Below, in pieces: positions 57,860 to 64,000 of a stretch of 64,000 nucleotides of DNA (its first letter is position 1; each line of letters begins with the position of its first letter). Source of the stretch: Diphasiastrum complanatum (Eukaryota > Streptophyta > Lycopodiopsida > Lycopodiales > Lycopodiaceae); assembly GCA_029204225.1 (NCBI GenBank), contig CM055113.1, positions 21,225,798-21,289,797 on the forward strand, read 5' to 3'. Position numbers and translations under genes: made by a program. Under the pieces are notes generated by a model. That model was not told where the DNA came from and did no database searches. It saw only the letters and a program-made list of their open reading frames with translations.

Positions 57860-58410
57860 CTACACATCCCCAACAAGATAGCTTACTCTTTCTCTCTCTC
57901 CCTTTCTCTCTCATAAAAAGTATAATAACATACAATCCCAATAACATTCAGATCCAACAATTAGCAAAAACCAAAGAAAGCATGAGAGATGGAGGAAAAG
58001 TGATAGAGAGCAAGGACATTTATCAATCCAATCCTGAAGAGAACCAATCTGCTTTATTGAAATGAGAAAATGAACATGTGTAGGAACTCGAGTTGGTCCC
58101 TTTTTATAGTAGAGAGGAGGACCCTAGCCTCTGAATCCTATTGGTCCATTTCTGCCTCCCTAATTATTCAAATTTAAAAAAGAGTGGGAACCATCCAAAT
58201 TGGAGGGAAACCCAACTTTATTCACTAACTTGACATTTAGGCCCTGCGACATTAAAAGTCCCGCAAAAAGGCCTACAATCCTTTTATTGACTTTCTAATT
58301 AATCAAATCACTATGTGATCATCGGGTTGGACTTACACACGTAGGGTCCCAAATCCCTCTCACTTATTAACTAGGGTAGGGTTGCCTTGGGATCCGCAAA
58401 CCCTCCAACA
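57860..58410 (-). repeat. 3' LTR of the Athila/Tat-like element
   Basis: The outer-frame end is fixed by CCCTCCAACA (TGTTGGAGGG in element orientation) next to the polypurine tract. A TATA box CTATAAAAAGGG (58097-58108, minus) and, about 40 bases further, AATAAA (58053-58058, minus) fit promoter and polyadenylation signal of an LTR. The left edge is uncertain because the partner LTR is outside the window. Confidence 0.65.
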
Positions 58411-58427
58411 GTATCCCCCCACCAAAA
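58411..58427 (-). other. Polypurine tract
   Basis: GTATCCCCCCACCAAAA on the plus strand reads TTTTGGTGGGGGGATAC in element orientation, directly before the LTR. Confidence 0.75.
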
Positions 58428-58970
58428 CTGGTGGCGGTCCCACGACACCTGCGAGATGCAATTATTGGGGACTTTTATTGGCTTTGCGTCGAATCTTTAT
58501 TAAATGATACTGCACCTTCTCCATAAAATCGAGACGAGTAGTATTAAAATTCAAATTGTGGGGCAGAAAACAACGATGGGCTCCGAAAATTCACTTTGAG
58601 ATCGTCCATGATGTGAAGCGTGATCCCCAGGAGTCTCCCATCCACGAAAATATAAATGAGCAACCGGCAGTTGATCTTTCTCTCTCTGCTATGCTTGTAA
58701 AGCCTTGCGGAAGTCCACTGATATTGTCCAACTGTAGGGCTGATGGATGATTGGCCAATTGGGCATATGGATGGTGATCTTGTCCATAGCCAATCCCAAA
58801 TCTCTCTCATTTATTCCTTCTCGACCTTGGCACATAATAAGGATCAACCTGCAATTGGCGAGGGCTGGCCATATAACTCCTGATTGATTCTAGAGTTTTC
58901 TCAAAAATGGTAATTCTCTATGATGGCTGCTCTCCCAATGCAGGTATTTTGTCCAACTCTTTGTCAGCTT

Positions 58971-61222
58971 CTATCGCGGAGGTCTTGAACTTAAGGACCC
59001 ATCCACCATGCGAGGACTCATGCGGATGTTGCGATAAAAAGCTCTGTATCTGGTCCTTGACGTTGATGGGCCTTTTAAATAGTGGTGTGGTCCTTGATGA
59101 GGATAGACCCGCTTGCACTGCCGATAAAATTGGCGGTTGTTATGGTATGTCTGGAGCTCCCCTCTGGTCCATGCCCAAATCCATCCTATATCCATTGGTA
59201 CATCTTCTTGGCGTGTAGGAGAGAATTGTGGCGTGACCGGTACGGGGATTTGTGGTACGGCTTCCAAAGCCTGAGCGGTTGCTTTTTCATAGGCATTGAT
59301 GGTCTCCTTAGCCTTGGCAAAGTCAGTTGAAGCTGCTCCTTTAAACTTGTCAAAGCGGCCTTGGAATCCCTGAAGGGCCACTTTGTACGTTTTCACTTTC
59401 TTGAACAAATACGCGATCTCCGTCGGTGTGAACGGATGATCTGGTATCTGTGTCCGAAGATACGCATCACGCTCAAGGGTGGTCGCATCCAATTCACCTT
59501 GGAGATGCATGCGATCTTGCTCCGCCATCTGTAATTGACCCTTTAGCAGTTGCACATGTTGTTTTGCATCCTGCACGGCCTTATCCACATGATCTTGTAC
59601 AATTGTCAGGGCATTTTGCAAGGAGCTGACGTATCCTTCCAGGCGATAAGCCTGTTGCTGGGCCATCTTCTTTTCAGCTTCAAATTTGTCTTCGTGCTGC
59701 TTGGCGATCTTCAAGTCTCGATCCAGTTGGACAATCTTCTGGTTGATGAGCGTGTTTTCCAATTCCAAATCTGGAATTCTCTGTTCCATTTCTTTTTTCT
59801 TGTCAAGCACAAACTGGATCACTTGCGCAAGGCTTGAGACCAAACCAAGAGCATCACCAAAATCTACTATCGTGGAGGCGACAGCAGCAGGAGGACCTGA
59901 TGGTACTGTCCTTGGTTGGCGTGAAATAGATGCCGGTACTTCTTCTTCTTCAAAAATGTCTTCTTCCTCAAAACCCTCAGGCGGGGTGCCATCAAACTGC
60001 TTCGGTGATTTCACAGCTTGGTCGACCCGAAGTGTGGCTGGGGCATCTTCAACTTGAAATTGTTGGCTTGAGTCTTCAACACCAACAGTAGTGTCATGGA
60101 TTTGTTCGAATCCTCTTCTAGGGGATTGGAGCTCAAAGCGCGCAGGGCTCTGGGGCATTTCAAAAACTTTGATGGCCCCAAGGGGGTCGGAATCATCGAA
60201 CATATCCATGAGATACTACGTGTTTGGGAAAGTAGCTTCGGTGTGCGGGGTTGACGCGGCCTAGGTAACTGTGAAGGGAATGGTAGCCCCAATGGTCACA
60301 GGCTATCCTTGTGTGGAAGCAAAGGCAAGGGGAATAGAAAGCTCAATGCGAACAACAGCATGGGCCAGAAGCGCAACTGACGATGTATGCCTAGTGCGAT
60401 GTCGTGACGCAGAAGGCGAGTCAGGAATGACAATCTCGCTGCGTGGACGACGTCAACTATGTGAACTCGAGGCCTGGTGAGATGACTCGATCGGTGCTTC
60501 TTCATAGACCGAAGCACATAATCTAGGTGGAAGCCATGGATTTTGTTTTCTAAGTGAGAAGCGGCTAGAAGAAACAACAAAGAGCCAGCAACAAACTGCT
60601 GCTTAGTATTGCTCTTAATAGCTCGTTTGAGCTCACCAGAAATAGTCTTAAACCAATTATATGGTTCAAGAGAGGCTTTGGCCAACTTGGTATAGGACTC
60701 AACTATCCTATGGAGGATTTGTGAAGTGATGTGGTTTTTCATGAGGTGGCCAACCACCAGGAAGTTGTTCAGTAGCTGGGCAACAACGTGTATGGAAGGC
60801 TCATTGATGGCATCAAGGAGGTATCCATCGTTGGTCCAGTGCAAATCATTGGTGAGGTCGATGTATGGCATTATGGCAAGTTTGGCCTGCTTATGGTTGG
60901 GTGAGGCTTGGGTACCTGACGCTATACCTATGGCTGCAAGGGCGGCCTCAGTGACGCGCACCTTGTGTGTTGCTCCCTAAAAGGTGATATAAAATTTGGA
61001 TTTCTCTTCCTTCCACGTACTGAAGGCAAGAGTGATGATATCCATATTGATTCTATCAAAAAAGGCTCTCTCATGAATGCCCATTGCAGTGAGCAGAGGC
61101 TCCGCAAGGGTCATCCACTGAGTGACCATGCTTGTGCTAGGAAGGACCATGATGTCCGTTGCAGATGGGACATCACGGTAAATAGTATAACACAGAGAGT
61201 GGGAAGTATCTGTAGAAGACAT
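58971..61222 (-). pseudogene. Additional retroelement reading frame with coiled coil
   Basis: About 750 codons between integrase and the 3' LTR. It starts at 61222 (MSSTDTSHSLCYTIYRDVPS). After one in-frame TAG near 60978 the same frame continues to about 60450 (VRVTEAALAAIGIASG, LPYIDLTNDLHW-like PYIDLTNDLHWTNDGYLLDA, SGELKRAIKSNTKQQFVAGS, LLFLLAASHLENKIHGFHLD). One frameshift and a Ser/Pro/Thr-rich linker with three TAG stops lead to the second open segment (60209-58971): an acidic part (EEEDIFEEEEVPAS), then about 150 residues of heptad-rich coiled coil (KKKEMEQRIPDLELEN, IVQLDRDLKIAKQHEDKFEA, LKGQLQMAEQDRMHLQ), then a basic tail. I see no signal peptide, protease or zinc motif. The position is that of env-like or other accessory frames of Athila/Tat elements, but I do not recognise the domain and do not call it an envelope. 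Confidence 0.65.
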
Positions 61223-61249
61223 GATGAGCCAAAAGGAAATGTAAGACAC

Positions 61250-61990
61250 ACAAAAGTATATCAGGAAGCAGTTCTTTGGTCACAGAAAAATTTTGCAAGA
61301 GCTTCGCTAGCACAAGTGATGAATGAATCAAATTTAGCCAACTTATAGGTGAATTTGCTGGGTCCATTTCACTGAATATTAGTTTAGCTGATCAGTTTAG
61401 AAGCAAAATTTGCAGGCATGTATAGTACTGTGAAAACAAGCTATAAAAATCTCGACGAAGGTTTTTGGAGATCTGAACCTATCAGACGAACGTTTTCCAG
61501 GCCTAGCGAAGGATAAACCTTCGCCCAAGAGGGTCCTTTGTCCAGGTACTGTCATAAATGCATTTTTTCAAGACCTGAGGCTATGTGCAATCTAATTTTG
61601 ACATTTTAAGATCATCTAGCAGGTCGGTGAAGGTTCCCAAAATGGCATAATACTGATTCTTCGCCTGACTCAAAAAATAGATTTTTCCTAGACAGGAACC
61701 TTTGCCCAACTCAAATTAGATAAATCTGAAGTGGATGTACAATCTGGAGGCTCAGCAAAGGTTTCTGATATTGTATAGGCCAAATCTGACCAAAATAGTG
61801 ATTTGCTAAGTCATTTTTCATAAAAAATATTGTTCTTCCTTTTTCCCATGCTGATGACTTTTCTGACTTTTGCTGATCAGTCTTTTCTCAAATGTTTTTT
61901 ATTGTCTTTTTCACACAAAAACTAAACAAATGAAATTTTTGCAAACAACAAATTGAAAAACAAATTATTTTTTTTTTAAAAAAATCCTTG
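61250..61990 (-). other. Spacer between pol and the extra frame
   Basis: Non-coding. The words CGAAGGTTT / AACCTTCGCC / GGAACCTTTGCCC recur at roughly 61456, 61505, 61630, 61670 and 61700, suggesting a decayed short tandem repeat. Tandem repeats in this position are known from Tat-type elements. Confidence 0.45.
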
Positions 61991-61993
61991 AGA

Positions 61994-62700
61994 TCAAGCT
62001 TGTCGGTCTGGCGGAGCCGGCTGCCAAAACTTGCGTAATTGGCTGCCATTCACCGGAGTATTAAATCGTATTCCATCCAAGTGCTCAAGAATTACTACGC
62101 CATAGTTCAAGATTTCCTTCACTTTATACGGGCCTTCACCAGTAAACTTTAATTTTCCCTTGATCACCTTGGTTTTGTAAATCAATGCAAGATCTCCTGC
62201 TTTCAGATCCTTTTTGTGCAAATCGACGATCGTGCCATGCCTTCCGGCGGGCTTTCTCTACTGCTAAGGCATGAACTGCCATCAATCGAGTTTCACATAA
62301 TTTATGCAATGCTTCTTGACATAGTTGTGAAGACTTATCATCATATAACCGTTCGGTTGTCGCTATGCGTAAAGATGAGATTAAAAATTCAATCGGCATG
62401 ACAACATTTTGACCATAGACTAGTTGAAAGGGTGTTTGATTTGTACTATTTTTGTAAGTGATTCTGAATGCCCATAATGCTGCATACAGTTTATGTTTCC
62501 AATTAGACCGTAAAATCTGTGTATAACAGAAAAATCTTCCAGTAAACACTTTATTGTTTGATTAACAAAGTGTGTGCCCCGGTCATTGACAATCTCAATC
62601 GGACATCCAAATCTGATTATAATATTTTCATACAAAAACTTGGCCGTAGATTTTGCATCAACAACTTTGACAGCTTTGGCTTTGTGCTAAATCGGCAAAG
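61994..62700 (-). pseudogene. Integrase, second half
   Basis: Starts abruptly in the core (AKFLYENIIIRFGCPIEIVN with DRGTHFVNQ holding the second catalytic Asp), then LYAALWAFRITYKNSTNQTP and FQLVYGQNVVMPIEF, and the C-terminal GPF-like module (DLALIYKTKVIKGKLKFTGE, GPYKVKEI) ending at a stop at 61994. The zinc finger and first catalytic Asp are missing. A frameshift near 62530 and another near 62140. Confidence 0.85.
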
Positions 62701-63300
62701 AAGATAATAAAAATTCGATAGTAGTTCGCATGATCCATAAACACATAAACTTCACGAATTATTGTTGGTGGTGGCAATTCCACAATAACCTTGATCTTAG
62801 AATAATCGGTGGCAATACCATGTCTTGATATCAGATGTCCAAGCACAACTATGTGGGAAACCCATATCTGGCATTTTTCTGGATTTAGAGAAATTTGATA
62901 TATGTGGCATCTTTCAAATACTTTCTCCAATCGATCCAGGTGGTCTGCATCTGTACTATGGACTCCCAGGTCATCCAAGTAAATTTCAAGGAATTTCTGT
63001 AGGTAATCTTTAAAAGCAAATTGCATTACTCATTGAAACGAACTTGGTGCATTATAGAGTCCAAATGACATTACTTTGTAAGCATAGGTGCCCCATTCTG
63101 TTGCAAAAGTGGTTTAGTGGCGATCGACAAGTGATATCTTAACCTAGTTGTATCCACTAAATCCATCCAGGAAACTATAAGCTTTCGCTCCAGCAAGGCG
63201 ATCCAAAATGCTTTCAGTAAAAGGTAACGAAAAGTGATCCTTCTGCGTCACTTTGTTCAACGCCTTGAGATTCGTTCACGATGTGCTTTAGGTAACATGA
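62658..63300 (-). pseudogene. Reverse transcriptase of the Athila/Tat-like element
   Basis: KVTQKDHFSLPFTESILDRL, then AGAKAYSFLDGFSGYN (RT palm Asp), TTFATEWGTYAYKVMSFGLY with NAPSSFQ, then FLEIYLDDLGVHS (catalytic YxDD) and FERCHIYQISLNPEKCQIW, VLGHLISRHGI. Three in-frame stops (TAG after GYN, TAA after DRH, TGA after SSFQ). The frame ends at YYRIFIIFFADLA, where the deletion into integrase begins. Confidence 0.9.
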
Positions 63301-63354
63301 TAACCACATCATCCAATGTATAACGTTTAAAATGCTCGGGCATATCATGTTGAG

Positions 63355-63888
63355 CTACCTCTGCTTGTTCCTTTTCGAAAAGACTTGTCTTGGATTTTCG
63401 CTTATCCTTCTTAGCACGAATGTATTGCTAGAATTCTGACTTGTAGAATCATCCTCAACTTTTCCTTTGCCTTTGTCCCGTAAGGGTGGCACATTCACTG
63501 AATCAATCTTTTGAGAAGGATTTTCCCATTTCAGGACCGTATTATAATGTTGCTTACCTTGTTTCTTCGTCATCGATCCTGTGATCCTATCTTTCTTCAA
63601 TATAATTGCTTTAAGCGGTTTTATTGTTGGTTCATCAGGAACATTATGCTCTCCAAATCTGGTCAGATCCATATGATTGAGAATCTGCTCATCCGTAAGT
63701 TTTGCATTGCCATCATAAGTCAAGGCATGGCTCACAGATATGAAATCCTCTTCAATCGGATCTGGTATAGGTTCCGTTGATATCCAGGCTACATTCAGTA
63801 TATTCAATGGAAACGTGATTGGTGTATCCAAAGTTCGATCTAATAAAGAAATCTCGCTCAAATCTGATTGATTATCTTGTTGACACAT
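63355..63888 (-). pseudogene. Polyprotein segment upstream of RT
   Basis: A 177-codon open segment with DFISVSHALTYDGNAKLTDE, MDLTRFGEHNVPDEP and a Lys/Ser-rich end. It lies directly upstream of RT, where the protease-RT linker of an Athila/Tat element would be, but shows no catalytic motif; protease itself should be outside the window. Function unassigned. Confidence 0.55.
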
Positions 63889-64000
63889 ATATCCTACTGT
63901 ACAATCAATCGTTGCAAGAGCTTAATTCTAGTTAACAGTATCCCTTTGAGAATCGTAATGAACTCCCAAATTTTTCTCTGGACGGTCACAAGTATGATCC

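Larger units (their letters stand above)
57700..64000 (-). mobile_element. Athila/Tat-like Ty3/gypsy, 3' part
   Basis: Read right to left from the window edge: a gag-pol linker region, RT, integrase without its first half, a repeat-rich spacer, a large additional reading frame (61222-58971), a polypurine tract (58411-58427) and a 3' LTR ending at 58410. The 5' LTR and gag lie beyond the window. The RT motif IYLDDLGVHS and the presence of an extra frame between pol and the 3' LTR are typical of the non-chromodomain (Athila/Tat) branch. RNase H and the integrase zinc finger are deleted between about 62670 and 62700. Confidence 0.75.

Noticed and set aside
58971-61222. Calling the extra gypsy frame an envelope gene
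   Set aside because: Position alone suggests it; no signal peptide, cleavage site or clear C-terminal membrane anchor was seen.

Overview
The window looks like nuclear DNA from a land plant with a large, repeat-rich genome. The signs are a P-class pentatricopeptide-repeat gene, a plant reticulon-like gene with GT-AG introns, telo-box motifs, and nested Ty1/copia, Ty3/gypsy (chromovirus and Athila/Tat-like), LINE and hAT elements. A fern or other large-genome plant would fit; that is inference, not something the sequence proves.

Only two host genes are well supported. One is an intronless PPR gene (13730-15934, +) encoding 734 residues: a basic Ser/Arg-rich leader followed by 16 full 35-residue P motifs. 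It has telo-boxes upstream and a perfect 167-bp tandem duplication just downstream. The other is a four-exon reticulon-like gene (36501-38766, -) that is only visible after splicing by eye. It encodes 183 residues with the two-hairpin reticulon topology, has a gypsy relic in intron 1, and has a TATA box and pyrimidine tracts upstream.

The rest is mostly transposable elements. 0-4.6 kb: a copia RNase H scrap and an internally deleted minus-strand copia with both LTRs. 4.6-13.4 kb: mostly unassigned DNA with a broken unidentified reading frame, a 200-bp (GA)n tract, an LTR-like repeat and a copia RT scrap. 17.7-18.3 kb: a decayed hAT transposase. 21.0-28.9 kb: a 5'-truncated LINE split by a 4,989-bp chromovirus with 358-bp LTRs and a perfect CATTT target duplication. 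29-31 kb: a second hAT transposase with recognisable introns. 31.4-33.4 kb: a cluster of tandem repeats, including a 55-bp minisatellite. 34.2-35.2 kb: a copia RT relic. 39.5-48.2 kb: a copia with GAGGT target duplication carrying a non-coding LTR insert, all inside an older pair of direct repeats. 48.5-52.4 kb: two more minus-strand copia remnants. 53.2-56.3 kb: two gypsy fragments head to head. 57.7-64 kb: the 3' half of an Athila/Tat-like gypsy with a large coiled-coil reading frame between pol and the 3' LTR.

No element in the window appears able to move by itself. Most of the LTR elements lack a different block of gag-pol, several with reverse transcriptase/RNase H missing. Many in-frame stops are the kind expected from C-to-T change at CAG and CGA codons. 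No complete undescribed system could be demonstrated. The most unusual items are the extra retroelement reading frame, a 91-bp periodic leader in the chromovirus, and a C-terminal PCNA-box-like motif in the LINE.
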